64,000 bases of DNA from Paenibacillus durus (GCF_000756615.1 NZ_CP009288.1:5974348-6038347); one strand, 5' to 3'; shown: positions 8,248-17,144, numbered from the stretch's first letter. Translations and numbers: made by a program. The notes: generated from the sequence alone by a model not told the origin.

Positions 8248-8955
8248 ATGTCGAATCCAGCGGCCCGAGCGGCCGGTATTTCACTCATTTTAATGGCGGC
8301 TGCCGCCGCACTCTCGTACGGATATGTACATCGAAGTCTGGTCACGGAGGGAGACCCGGGCGCTACATTTGGCAGCTTGACCGCCGCTCCCCTGCTGTTC
8401 AGGGCTGAGATTTTGGCATGGACCCTGATTATGGTCTGTGACATCGTGGCTGCATGGGGATTATATAAGGTGCTGAAGCCCGTGCAGCCGGGCCTGTCCC
8501 TGCTGGGCGCATGGCTGCGCTTGTCGTATACGGCGGTCTTGGGTGCGGCCGTCTCCAGTCTTGTCGTCGTTTCACTGCTTACAGGCAGCAGTACCGGGGC
8601 ATTTTCGAGCTTCACGGCGAATCAGCTGGAGATCGAGACGATGCTGTTTCTGCGAGCTTTTGCAGCGGTATGGTCGGTTGGTTTGATCATTTTTGGCGGG
8701 CATCTGCTGATTGTGGGGGTTCTGGCTCTCCGAACAGGGAATGTACCTAAGATCATCAGCGTACTGCTCTTGTTGGCCGGGGCGGGTTATATCGTCATTC
8801 ATGTGTGCCGCACGCTTTGGCCTGAGGCCGAGGGTCTTGTAAAAGGGCTGGAGTGGGTGTTTATGCTGCCGATGACTGCCGGGGAACTGGGCTTCGGGAT
8901 CTGGCTGCTGTTCAGAGCTCCGTCTCCGCGCATTCGCGGTGAAGCCGCTTCTTGA
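8248..8955 (+). CDS. DUF4386 family multipass membrane protein
   Basis: 235 residues with about six hydrophobic segments (near 8-28, 52-75, 85-112, 130-160, 168-190, 205-228). The overall pattern, including RAEILAWTLIMVCDIVAAWGLY, matches DUF4386 proteins, which have no established function. The ATG follows GAGGAGGG. It reads opposite to its neighbours and its 3' end overlaps the end of the Crp/Fnr reading frame on the other strand. Confidence 0.75.
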   Translation: MSNPAARAAGISLILMAAAAALSYGYVHRSLVTEGDPGATFGSLTAAPLLFRAEILAWTLIMVCDIVAAWGLYKVLKPVQPGLSLLGAWLRLSYTAVLGAAVSSLVVVSLLTGSSTGAFSSFTANQLEIETMLFLRAFAAVWSVGLIIFGGHLLIVGVLALRTGNVPKIISVLLLLAGAGYIVIHVCRTLWPEAEGLVKGLEWVFMLPMTAGELGFGIWLLFRAPSPRIRGEAAS

Positions 8956-9507
8956 TCCGGCTCAGCGACTCCGGCGTCATGCCGAGATAGCTTGCCGCTG
9001 ATGCTGGGGAACTCGGTCGATAAGGCCGGGTCTTCGAAGAAGCAGGGTCTTATAGCGCTCTTCGGGGGAAGAAGCGATAAAAGCAGCGAACTCCTCCTGA
9101 ACCTGACCGAAGCTCTCCTCGATCATCCGGCGTGTCATGGACTCCAATTGCGTGTATTTGGCGTACATCTCCCTCTCGGCGTTCAGCTGACCGACAACCA
9201 ATACAGAGTCCTCCAGACAGGTCAGGGTGTAATCCGACGATTTATCCGGCTTATGTACATTGAAGATGGCGATCGCCTGCTCCTCCGTGTAGAAGTTCGA
9301 GGTTATGTCCCGGCCCGTCTCATCCACCGCATGCTGCCGTACGCACCCCTTCAGGACAAAATAACATTTGCCGGGAATCTCCCCCTGCCTGAGCAGAACG
9401 GTTCCCTTCCTGTATTCTTCCACCTGAATCTCATCCAGAATCGCGTGCTGCTCTGCTTCGCTCAAGGAAGTCAGCCGGGTCATATATTTCAGTAAAAGAT
9501 GCTTCAT
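8912..9507 (-). pseudogene. Crp/Fnr-family regulator, frameshifted in the helix-turn-helix
   Basis: The cyclic-nucleotide-binding-like beta barrel is intact (KGTVLLRQGEIPGKCYFVLKGCVRQ, residues about 34-60). The frame then runs RVPQHQRQAISA and stops at 8977. In the next frame the expected recognition helix continues as ASYLGMTPESLSRIKKR and ends at 8912. A single-base loss near 8996-9000 explains both; restoring it gives about 198 residues, normal for the family. Either the gene is dead, or this is a sequencing or assembly error. The restored 3' end would overlap the convergent DUF4386 gene by 44 bases. Confidence 0.8.
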
Positions 9508-9538
9508 TTTTTCCAGCCTCCCTCCTTCAATGTAGAAG

Positions 9539-9673
9539 TTACCGCGTCAAGGGCACCTCAAAATTATCCGAGTGAAAATGGCTGTAATACCGCCCGTTCT
9601 CCGCCGTAAATTTCAGCACGCTGTAGTCCGGGTCGGTCACGCCGATCGGATATGACTTGCACCATCCTCCATT
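9539..9673 (-). pseudogene. C-terminal fragment of a pyridoxamine-phosphate-oxidase-like protein
   Basis: About 44 codons reading GGWCKSYPIGVTDPDYSVLKFTAEN and ending TR-stop. The DPDYSVLKFTAENGRYY pattern is typical of the last strands of the split-barrel flavin-binding general stress proteins. An in-frame stop at 9674-9676 lies just upstream and no start is available, so this is the tail of a deleted gene. Confidence 0.45.
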
Positions 9674-9728
9674 TTAAGGGGGGCCAGGCGGGTTGTACAT
9701 TTTCTTTTTTGTAGGCTAAGGGCTGACC

Positions 9729-10097
9729 CTAATCGCTATGCTCCGCCAGCTGCACTTCAAAGCCGTCCGGGTCTAGGATATAAAAGAACCGCAGGCGGGG
9801 ATTGGGCGCGACCGGCCCGCGAACAGTCGGGATGCCCTCGCTCTTTAGGTATTCCATCGCCTCATCCAGGGATTCCACCTCAAAACCAATGGACACCCCG
9901 CATTCCGCCTTTAACACCGGCTCGCTTCCCTGGATCAGTTCAACCTTCGGCTGCCCATCCGTCCCCAGCATGGCGATCTGCCTGCCTCTGCTCTCGAATC
10001 TGCGTTGAACCGGTAGTTTGAGAATCCCGTGATAGAAGTTCAGGGACACCTCCAGATCGCGCACCCGGAGTGTAATCCAGTTCATGCTCAAATTCAT
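9729..10097 (-). CDS. VOC superfamily (glyoxalase-like) protein
   Basis: About 122 residues with the vicinal-oxygen-chelate fold: MNWITLRVRDLEVSLNFYHGIL at the start and FYILDPDGFEVQLAEH at the end carry the usual metal-side residues, including the final Glu of E-V-Q-L. I place the start at 10097, preceded by GAGGGGGAT; an earlier in-frame ATG at 10127 lacks a ribosome site. The substrate is unknown; relatives include glyoxalases, dioxygenases and drug-binding proteins. Confidence 0.85.
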   Translation of the reverse strand: MNLSMNWITLRVRDLEVSLNFYHGILKLPVQRRFESRGRQIAMLGTDGQPKVELIQGSEPVLKAECGVSIGFEVESLDEAMEYLKSEGIPTVRGPVAPNPRLRFFYILDPDGFEVQLAEHSD

Positions 10098-10147
10098 GCG
10101 TATATCCCCCTCTGTTGATTGTCCCATCCGCTAATGTGTTGCTAACG

Positions 10148-10176
10148 GAAAAAGACGGCGGGAAGCCGTCTTTTTC
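10148..10176 (-). terminator. Terminator after the CxxH/CxxC gene
   Basis: Stem AAAAAGACGGC / GCCGTCTTTTT with a short loop; the run of T on the minus strand follows the CxxH/CxxC gene. Confidence 0.75.
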
Positions 10177-10190
10177 TCTCCCATTTCTAT

Positions 10191-10358
10191 TTATACCACC
10201 AAAAATTCCGCGTTCTTCTCGCATTCCGCGCATTTGGCCGGCGGGTCCCAGTCCGAGAATTCCGTATCTTTCAAGTCCACGATGTCGGGCGCATCCTCGT
10301 ATTCGTCAACGAACATGTCGATGGCCAGCTCCAGATGTTCTTTGCACACTACATACAT
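10191..10358 (-). CDS. CxxH/CxxC small protein (BA_5709 family)
   Basis: A 55-residue protein starting MYVVCKEHLELAID and ending PPAKCAECEKNAEFLVV. The early CxxH and late CxxC pairs could bind one zinc; acidic residues fill the middle. This matches the small CxxH/CxxC family found in Bacillus next to rlmH and htrA, so the position supports the call. Function unknown. Confidence 0.85.
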   Translation of the reverse strand: MYVVCKEHLELAIDMFVDEYEDAPDIVDLKDTEFSDWDPPAKCAECEKNAEFLVV

Positions 10359-10450
10359 TTCCTGCAAGCATCCCTTTCCCTTTGCCTCTTTAAGCGTAAT
10401 ACTCCTCTTTCTGTTCTACCATAATTCCGGCGAAAAAGGAATCCAAATAA

Positions 10451-10491
10451 CCCGTAAAAGTGACCGACTAAGGCAGCCGTTCTTTTACGGG
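10451..10491 (-). terminator. Terminator after cydC
   Basis: Perfect 10-bp inverted repeat CCCGTAAAAG / CTTTTACGGG with a 21-base loop, 43 bases beyond the cydC stop. No strong T-run follows, so termination efficiency is uncertain. Confidence 0.5.
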
Positions 10492-10533
10492 TCTATGAAT
10501 GCCCTTGCACTATAAAAAATACTTCGTTTTCGC

Positions 10534-12351
10534 TCAATTCGCCGAAGTGGCGCGCTGCGCCCCATACCCCGGACGGTCCAGCTCATACAATCTGCGGTAG
10601 CGGGGCTCGGAAGCCATCAGCTCGGCGTGGGTGCCGCGCATTTCGACTCTGCCGTTCTCCATAAAAATCACTTCGTCCATCCGCTCCGCGCCGACCAGGT
10701 GATGCGTGACCCAGATCAGCGTCTTGCCCTCCATTGCGGCAAAAATCGTCGACAGCAGCTCCCGCTCGGTGCGCGGATCGAGACCCACCGTCGGCTCGTC
10801 GAGCAGAACGACCGGCGTGTTCTGCAGCAGGATACGCGCGAGCGCAATCCGCTGGCGTTCACCGCCGGAGAAGCGCTGGCCTGCTTCGCGTACCCGCGTG
10901 TCGTAGCCTGCGGGCAGTGAGGCGATCAGGTCGCCCAGCTTCGCCAAAGCGCCGGCCTGCGCGATTTGCTCCTCCGAAGCCTCCGGGTCGCCGAGACGGA
11001 TATTGTTCGCTACCGTTGTATCGAACAGATGCGGACGCTGGTTCAGCACGGAGATAATAGATGGAATCTGTTCTCCATAGGAGGCGGCAGCCCGGCCGTT
11101 AATGGTCACAGCTCCTGCGGTTGGAGCAAGCGCTCCCTGGATCATCTTCAGCAGCGTCGATTTACCGGCGCCGCTGCGGCCGATGATGGCGATTTTCTTG
11201 CCCTGGGGAATGTCCAGCGTCAAGTCCCGGACCGACCATTCCCCGTCCTTCGCGTAGCGGTAGCCCGCACCGCGAATCGAGATATGCGCCGAATTCACAA
11301 CTGCGCTGCCAACCTCTGACGATTGCAAATCAGCGTTGCCCGAATCGCCCCCATCTGACGTTCCCCCCACAGTTCTGCCCCCCGCCGCCAACTCCTGCGG
11401 CCCTGCCGCCACACCCCCGAGCCGTTCCAGCGAATTGCGGTACTGCGGGATTTTCTCGATGGCCTCGGATACCGGCAGGAAAGCGTCGGCAACCGGAAAG
11501 ACCACAAGGGCGAAGGCGGCGATCAGGGTGCCGGGAAAAGCCCCCTGCGCGAATTGGCCCCCGGCCCACCAGATCATGGACACCACACCGAGGCCGACCA
11601 CCGACTGGCCCAGGAACATGCGCAGTCGTGCCCACCGCCGCAGCGCGGCATCCGTGCGGGCGACCGCTTGTTCATCCGCCTCATACGTTTCTACGAACTG
11701 GCCTTGCCGTCCGCTGATCATCCAGTCGCTCATGCCGAGCACGGCATCGGTCAGCTTCTGGTACAGCCGGTTGCGCTCCTGCTTGATCTGGCGCTGACGT
11801 TTTTGCGTCAGCAGCAGGGAAACGAGCGGCAGCACGGCGACCAGCACCAGAATGTAAAGGCCCACCAGCAGCGCGAACCGCACATCGAATGTGCCGATGG
11901 CAATGACTGCCGCCACGTAGATGATCAGGGAAATGACAGCGGGAAATACGGTGCGCAGATATACATTTTGCAAATACTCAATGTCGTCAGCCAGCATGCC
12001 GAGAATATCGCCCGTACGGAAGCGCGAGGACAGAAATAATGCCTGCGGTTCCAGGATGCCGTACAGCCGCTGGCGCATTTTGGACAAGATCCGCAGAATC
12101 GTATCATGCCCGACCAGCCGCTCCACATAGTGGATGACCGCCCGGCTTGTGCCGAACGCGCGGACGCCGACAATCGGAACATAGATCATGAGGATGTTCT
12201 CCGGCGGGATGGATGCTTTGGAAATCAGAAAGCCGGAGGTATACATCAGGGATGAAGCCGAGAATACGGTGAGCGCGCCCAGCAGGACAATCAACAGGAA
12301 ACGCCAGAAATAGGACGACACATAGGGGGCAAACCAGCCTTCCCGTTTCAA
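10534..12351 (-). CDS. cydC: Thiol reductant ABC exporter subunit CydC
   Basis: 605 residues: six-helix ABC exporter membrane domain (about 1-300) followed by a nucleotide-binding domain. Walker A GRSGAGKST, signature FSGGERQRIALAR, Walker B VVLLDEPT and the H-loop ITHH-like WVTHH are all present. With CydD it forms the heterodimer that exports cysteine/glutathione and is needed for assembly of cytochrome bd. Its ATG overlaps the cydD stop by 4 bases. Order cydA-B-D-C as in other Firmicutes. Confidence 0.93.
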   Translation of the reverse strand: MKREGWFAPYVSSYFWRFLLIVLLGALTVFSASSLMYTSGFLISKASIPPENILMIYVPIVGVRAFGTSRAVIHYVERLVGHDTILRILSKMRQRLYGILEPQALFLSSRFRTGDILGMLADDIEYLQNVYLRTVFPAVISLIIYVAAVIAIGTFDVRFALLVGLYILVLVAVLPLVSLLLTQKRQRQIKQERNRLYQKLTDAVLGMSDWMISGRQGQFVETYEADEQAVARTDAALRRWARLRMFLGQSVVGLGVVSMIWWAGGQFAQGAFPGTLIAAFALVVFPVADAFLPVSEAIEKIPQYRNSLERLGGVAAGPQELAAGGRTVGGTSDGGDSGNADLQSSEVGSAVVNSAHISIRGAGYRYAKDGEWSVRDLTLDIPQGKKIAIIGRSGAGKSTLLKMIQGALAPTAGAVTINGRAAASYGEQIPSIISVLNQRPHLFDTTVANNIRLGDPEASEEQIAQAGALAKLGDLIASLPAGYDTRVREAGQRFSGGERQRIALARILLQNTPVVLLDEPTVGLDPRTERELLSTIFAAMEGKTLIWVTHHLVGAERMDEVIFMENGRVEMRGTHAELMASEPRYRRLYELDRPGYGAQRATSAN

Positions 12352-14240
12352 TGAATCCCCTCCAGTTGCGCTTCTACAAGCTCGTAATAGGTTCCTTTGC
12401 GTTCAAGAAGCTCCTGATGGGTGCCCACTTCAGCAACCCTGCCCTGCTTCATAACAATAATGCAGTCCATGTCCGCCATCCAATGCAGACGATGCGTAGC
12501 CAAAAAGACCAGCTTGTCCTCAAATAGCGGCAGCATCGTTTCCTTCAGCTCGTATTCCGTCTCGATATCCAGATGCGCCGTCGGTTCGTCCAGCAGCATA
12601 ATCGGGCGGCTGCTCAGCAGAGCCCGCGCCAGCGCGACCCGCTGCTCTTGCCCGCCGCTTAAGGAACGTCCTCCTCCGCCAATCCTTTCATCCAGTCCGC
12701 CAGGCAGCGAGGCGGCAAGCGGCGACAGACCGGCGGCCGCGACGGCCCCGGCAACAGCATCAAGCGAAGCCTCCGGGTAATAGAACCGGACATTATCCGC
12801 CAGCGTTCCGCTGAATATGTACGGCCGCTGCGGAATATATGATGTCTGGCGCCGCCAGGCGTCGTCGGTCAACGAGCTCACCTTGCAGCCGTTAATCGTT
12901 ATGCTACCCCAACCGGGATGCAAAAAGCCGGCCAGCACATCGATCAGCGTCGATTTTCCGGCGCCGCTTTCGCCAATGATGCCGATTTTGCCAGTGCCGG
13001 CGAACTGCAAATTGATCTCCTCCAGCGAGGAAGGGCCTCCTTCTTCATGCCGTATGCCGATCCCCTGGAGAGACAGCGTACTGCTGCCGTTCCAGGCAAA
13101 TACGGACTCCGGCAGTGCCGCAGCGCTTTGACCGAAATCTGCCGCTGAGCTCCCGCCGCCGGACGGATTCCCATCCGGTTTACCCACTGAAGCATCCTTC
13201 GCGTCTTCCTTCCGGGAGCGGCCTTCCGGCCGCCCCTCATCTCCTGCCACAGCTTCCGAAGAAGATGGCTCCGCACGCTCCAGCGCTACCGCCTTGACCG
13301 GTTCACGGTCGATAATGCTCTTCATCGCTTCGCCCGCTTCCTTGCCGTCAAGCGTGGCGTGAAAGTCAGCGCCAACCAGCCGCACCGGCAGGAAATATTC
13401 CGGCGCCAGGATTAGGATCGTCAGTCCCGTAACCAGCGTCATGTCGCCGTTCACCAGCCGCAGGCCGAGACTGACCGCCACAGAAGCAACGGACAGCATG
13501 GTGAAGAAATCGAGCGCGAACGATGACAGGAACGCCACACGCAGCGTGCGCATCGTTGCCGACCGGTAGCGGTCGCTGACCTCCGCGATGGCCTGGCTAT
13601 GGTCCTTGCTGCGCCCGAGAAATTTCAGCGTCTCAAGCCCCCGTAGCGAGTCCACAAAGTGATTGGACAGCGTCCGGTACGATTCCAGCTGCCGGTCCAT
13701 CTGCTTACGGGCCGTCATGCCGATGAGAATCATGAACACAATGATAATCGGCATCGTTAGAGTCAGTATAATGCCGCTCATTTTATCCTGCATATACACA
13801 TAAACGAGCAGCAGCGCAGGCGTTACCGCCATTCCGACCATACGCGGAATAATCAGCTCCAAGTAAGTACGGAACTTGGTCACTCCCTCCAGAACGAGCG
13901 TCACCAGGGTTCCCGTCCCTTGATCCCCGGCCATTCTCGGCCCTAGCCGGAACAGCCTGTCCATCATCTCACGCCGCATGGCGCTGCCCGTCTTCTCGGC
14001 GAACCGGTACGAGATGCTGCTCATCAGCAGTCCGCAGGCATGCCGCGCTAGAAATGCAAGAAGGAACAATAGCGCAGTGCCCCATTGTTCCTTCAGCGGC
14101 TTCCCCGCGAACAGCGCGGAGATAACTTCTGCCAGCGATGCGGCCAGCAGCAGGATGGACAAGCTTTGCACCAGGGTAAGGAAGCCCACCGCCAGAAAGA
14201 CCGGCCTCACTCCTTTATACCCAAGCAAATTTCTATCCAT
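12348..14240 (-). CDS. cydD: Thiol reductant ABC exporter subunit CydD
   Basis: 630 residues. Exporter membrane domain about 1-310; ATPase domain from about 395 with Walker A GESGAGKST, signature LSGGQEQRVALAR, Walker B IMLLDEPT and ATHR H-loop. Between them is an unusually long, charged Ser/Gly/Glu-rich linker of about 75 residues (roughly 318-390) that looks disordered. Partner of CydC. The start overlaps the cydB stop by one base (TAATG), so translation is coupled. Confidence 0.92.
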   Translation of the reverse strand: MDRNLLGYKGVRPVFLAVGFLTLVQSLSILLLAASLAEVISALFAGKPLKEQWGTALLFLLAFLARHACGLLMSSISYRFAEKTGSAMRREMMDRLFRLGPRMAGDQGTGTLVTLVLEGVTKFRTYLELIIPRMVGMAVTPALLLVYVYMQDKMSGIILTLTMPIIIVFMILIGMTARKQMDRQLESYRTLSNHFVDSLRGLETLKFLGRSKDHSQAIAEVSDRYRSATMRTLRVAFLSSFALDFFTMLSVASVAVSLGLRLVNGDMTLVTGLTILILAPEYFLPVRLVGADFHATLDGKEAGEAMKSIIDREPVKAVALERAEPSSSEAVAGDEGRPEGRSRKEDAKDASVGKPDGNPSGGGSSAADFGQSAAALPESVFAWNGSSTLSLQGIGIRHEEGGPSSLEEINLQFAGTGKIGIIGESGAGKSTLIDVLAGFLHPGWGSITINGCKVSSLTDDAWRRQTSYIPQRPYIFSGTLADNVRFYYPEASLDAVAGAVAAAGLSPLAASLPGGLDERIGGGGRSLSGGQEQRVALARALLSSRPIMLLDEPTAHLDIETEYELKETMLPLFEDKLVFLATHRLHWMADMDCIIVMKQGRVAEVGTHQELLERKGTYYELVEAQLEGIH

Positions 14241-15259
14241 TAATATTCAAGAGTCTCCTTATCGCTAAGCCGTTTATGGAAGATAAAATAGCTCCAGATC
14301 TGATAGCCCAGCACGAACGGCAGCATGGTCAGCGTCACGATTGTCATCACTTTAAGCGAATAATGACCGGATGCGGCGTTCGTGATGGTTAAGTTGTAAG
14401 CTTCCCCGAGCGAGCTGACCATAACCCGGGGGAACAGGCCCACGAACACGGAGATGACCGAGAGGCCCAGCACCGCGCCGGTCATTCCGAATGCCCAGCC
14501 ATCGCGCTTCTGCTTGCAGAAGTAACCCGACAGCAAGAAAGCGACCAGGCCCAGTACCACGATAGCCCATAATAACGCGCCGCGCACGTCAAAGATATCC
14601 GTCTGGAAATAAGTCATGATGACAAAAGCCAGCAGCAGCACGCCTGTCGGCAGCAGCAGAGCCCGAGCCCGTTTGCGCGCCCGTTCCTGCAGCTCGCCGA
14701 AGGTGCGGAGCGCCGTAAACAGCAGGCCGTGAATGTTGCACATCAGGACAACCGTAAGACCGGCAAGCACGGTATAGACATTGACAATGTCGCCGAAAAA
14801 GGCTGCGTGCATCTGCATGTCGCCGTCAATCGGCAGGCCTTTGATAAAGCTCGCAAATACTATGGCAAGCAGGAAAGGCGGAAGGAAGCTGCCGATCAGG
14901 ATGGACAGATCCCAGGTGGTTCTCCATCCGGCGGTTTGCGCTTTGCCTCTGTACTCAAAAGCGACCCCGCGCAGAATCAGACCAAACAGAGCGAAGACAA
15001 ACGGAACATAAAACCCGCTGAACAGCGTCGCGTACCATTCGGGGAAAGCGGCGAACATCGCCCCCGCCCCGGTAATCAGCCATACCTCGTTCGCATCCCA
15101 GAACGGACCGATGGAGTTGATCATAACCCGGCGCTGCCTTTCATCCTTCGGCAGCATTTGCGACTGCATTCCCACACCGAAGTCGAAGCCTTCCAGGAAG
15201 AAGAATCCGACGAAGAGAACCGCAATCAGCACAAACCAAAGTTCATTAAGTGAGAGCAT
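14240..15259 (-). CDS. cydB: Cytochrome bd ubiquinol/menaquinol oxidase subunit II
   Basis: 339 residues, about eight or nine membrane helices, starting MLSLNELWFVLIAVLFVGFFFLEGFDFGVG. The FLEGFDFGVGM and GPFWDANEVWLITG segments are hallmark CydB sequences. Subunit II of the high-affinity quinol oxidase that reduces oxygen to water at low oxygen tension. I place the start at 15259, after GGAGGG; it overlaps the end of cydA by 14 bases. Confidence 0.95.
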   Translation of the reverse strand: MLSLNELWFVLIAVLFVGFFFLEGFDFGVGMQSQMLPKDERQRRVMINSIGPFWDANEVWLITGAGAMFAAFPEWYATLFSGFYVPFVFALFGLILRGVAFEYRGKAQTAGWRTTWDLSILIGSFLPPFLLAIVFASFIKGLPIDGDMQMHAAFFGDIVNVYTVLAGLTVVLMCNIHGLLFTALRTFGELQERARKRARALLLPTGVLLLAFVIMTYFQTDIFDVRGALLWAIVVLGLVAFLLSGYFCKQKRDGWAFGMTGAVLGLSVISVFVGLFPRVMVSSLGEAYNLTITNAASGHYSLKVMTIVTLTMLPFVLGYQIWSYFIFHKRLSDKETLEY

Positions 15260-16649
15260 GGTTTCCCTCCTTCTTGTCATAAGGGTCCGTCGAATGCGAG
15301 TCTTCTTCGATAGCGTACGGGCCTTTTTTGATAACTTTGACGAACAGATAGATCAGCACAATAAAGAGAGCCGCATATATACCGTTGAAGGTGATTAGCG
15401 AGAACAATACCTGGCCCGGCGTAATGTTAGGCGAAATACTTCTTTCCGTTGTCATCAGACCGAATACCGTCCACGGCTGGCGCCCGAATTCCGTCATAAG
15501 CCAACCCGCCGTATTGGCGATCGGCGGCAGCAGAAGTCCCGACAAGCAGATGCGCATAAACTTGGTGTTCGGCTGATCGAACTTTTTACGCCACATCAAA
15601 TACACAGCCCACAATGTAATGAAAATCATAGCCATGCCCGCCGCGATCATAATCCGGAAGCTCCAGAAGGTCGTCCGCACAGGCGGTATGTAATTGCCCG
15701 GACCGTACTTTTGTACATACTCGTCATTCAGCTCATTCATCCCTTTAACCTCGCCGGAGAACTTGCTGTAGGAGAGGAAGCTGAGCGCATACGGAACCTT
15801 CAGTTCATGAGTGCTTGTCTTGTTCACAGGATCAATATTAGCAATTACCGTCCAAGGCGCCGGATCGCCGCTCTTGCCCCACAATCCTTCAGAGGCGGCC
15901 ATCTTCATCGGCTGGGTCTTAACCAGATATTGCGCCTGCCAGTGGCCGGCGAAGGCAACGCCGATCGAACTGATAATGCCGACAATCGCCGCAATTTTGA
16001 AAGATTTTTGAAAGAACGAAACATCTTGCTTTCTCAGCAGCTTGATTGCACTGATGCCGATAATCAGGAAAGCTCCGGTTGCAAAAGCGCCCAGTACGGT
16101 ATGCGGAAACTCAACCAGAACCTGACCGTTGGTGATCAGCGCAAGGAAATCATTCATCTCCGCACGGCCATTGTTGATCGTATATCCGACAGGGTGCTGC
16201 ATAAATGAGTTCGCCGCCAGAATCCAGAAAGCCGACAGCGTGGTGCCAATCGCCACAAACCAGATAGACAGCAGATGGATCTTCTTGGAAACCTTCTCCC
16301 AGCCAAAAATCCAAATTCCAATAAACGTTGATTCAAGGAAAAATGCGAGCAGCGCTTCAACAGCAAGCGGCGCCCCGAATACGTCCCCGACAAAGCGCGA
16401 GTAATCCGACCAGTTCATGCCGAACTGGAATTCCTGCAAAATCCCGGTAACCACCCCGATCGCAAAGTTAACGAGAAAGAGCTTGCCCCAAAATTTTGCC
16501 ATTCGCTTGTATTCTTCGTTGCCGCTGCGGACGTACATGGTCTCCATAATCGCGATGATGAATGATAATCCAATCGTTACCGGCACAAAGAAAAAGTGAA
16601 AAATCGTTGTCGACGCAAACTGCATGCGCGACAGCATAACTGTGTCCAT
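15246..16649 (-). CDS. cydA: Cytochrome bd oxidase subunit I
   Basis: 467 residues with nine or so membrane helices. The heme-ligand region LSRMQFASTTIFHFFFVP is at the N-terminus and GRQPWTVFG, near the quinol-oxidation/heme b558 site, lies about residue 375. The Q-loop is short, as in most Gram-positives. The start at 16649 (MDTVMLSRMQF) is preceded by AAGGAAGGGAG; a longer in-frame start lacks a ribosome site. First gene of cydABDC, under the Rex-type operators at 16709 and 16761. Confidence 0.96.
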   Translation of the reverse strand: MDTVMLSRMQFASTTIFHFFFVPVTIGLSFIIAIMETMYVRSGNEEYKRMAKFWGKLFLVNFAIGVVTGILQEFQFGMNWSDYSRFVGDVFGAPLAVEALLAFFLESTFIGIWIFGWEKVSKKIHLLSIWFVAIGTTLSAFWILAANSFMQHPVGYTINNGRAEMNDFLALITNGQVLVEFPHTVLGAFATGAFLIIGISAIKLLRKQDVSFFQKSFKIAAIVGIISSIGVAFAGHWQAQYLVKTQPMKMAASEGLWGKSGDPAPWTVIANIDPVNKTSTHELKVPYALSFLSYSKFSGEVKGMNELNDEYVQKYGPGNYIPPVRTTFWSFRIMIAAGMAMIFITLWAVYLMWRKKFDQPNTKFMRICLSGLLLPPIANTAGWLMTEFGRQPWTVFGLMTTERSISPNITPGQVLFSLITFNGIYAALFIVLIYLFVKVIKKGPYAIEEDSHSTDPYDKKEGNHALT

Positions 16650-16708
16650 ATTCTCCCTTCCTTCTCCCATTTAGTTGCTTCTATTTTGTCAAAATTTTAA
16701 GAGGTGAA

Positions 16709-16726
16709 TTGTGATGTTAATCACAC
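16709..16726. promoter_or_regulatory. Rex/Fnr-type operator 1 of cydABDC
   Basis: TTGTGATGTTAATCACAC, a near-perfect TTGTGA-N6-TCACAA palindrome. It directly follows the candidate -10 (16728-16733), covering the start of transcription, so a bound repressor should block initiation. The redox repressor Rex is the usual regulator of cydABCD in Bacillus; the same pattern also fits the Fnr consensus TGTGA-N6-TCACA. Confidence 0.7.
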
Positions 16727-16727
16727 C

Positions 16728-16755
16728 TATAATCGTTTTTATCGGTAAAAATCAA
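16728..16755 (-). promoter_or_regulatory. Candidate sigma-A promoter of cydABDC
   Basis: Minus strand: -35 TTGATT (16750-16755), 17-base spacer, -10 TTATAG (16728-16733). It sits exactly between the two palindromic operators, which supports it. Confidence 0.5.
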
Positions 16756-16760
16756 TAAAT

Positions 16761-16778
16761 TTGTGACATTAATCACAA
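16761..16778. promoter_or_regulatory. Rex/Fnr-type operator 2 of cydABDC
   Basis: TTGTGACATTAATCACAA, a perfect TTGTGA-N6-TCACAA palindrome just upstream of the -35. It is 52 bases from operator 1, about five helical turns, so the two sites face the same side of the DNA. Confidence 0.75.
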
Positions 16779-16803
16779 AATTTTTGACAAAAGCAAAAAA
16801 AAT

Positions 16804-16821
16804 AAGACGGTTTTCCCGTCT
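16804..16821 (-). terminator. Terminator after the YdjO-like gene
   Basis: Stem AAGACGG / CCGTCTT with a T-run on the minus strand, 40 bases beyond the YdjO-like stop. It insulates the cyd promoter region from the upstream genes. Confidence 0.75.
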
Positions 16822-16860
16822 TAACTGCTTCTCTATTGTCTATATTGAGGCTGCCGCCAT

Positions 16861-17091
16861 TTAAGAAATGGAAATACCCTTCTTCAACGCTTTAGGGTTG
16901 CTGTTTGAGTTAAGCAGTTGGGGAAGCATCCTCATACTCTGCTCCATCGGCGCGTTGCATAAAGGACAGGTCGGCGCAACATCAAACGTAAAATTATCTC
17001 TCATCCATCCGTTGCAATCATCGTTCGTGCAGGACCATACGGCGGTATTCTCTTCCGGTATTTCTTCCACTGGCTTCTTCCGGTAGTTCAT
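16861..17091 (-). CDS. Cold-inducible YdjO-family protein
   Basis: 76 residues from MNYRKKPVEEIPEENTAVW. Two CxxC-type pairs (CTNDDC and CPLC) suggest a zinc ribbon; the pattern WMRDNFTFDVAPTCPLC matches cold-inducible YdjO proteins, of unknown role. The start at 17091 follows GGAGGGGAA; the longer in-frame start has no ribosome site. It sits directly downstream of a cold-shock protein gene with a terminator between them. Confidence 0.8.
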   Translation of the reverse strand: MNYRKKPVEEIPEENTAVWSCTNDDCNGWMRDNFTFDVAPTCPLCNAPMEQSMRMLPQLLNSNSNPKALKKGISIS

Positions 17092-17144
17092 TGCCGTTCC
17101 CCTCCATTTCTCTATATGCAAAGTATGGTTGTCATTAAAAAAAG

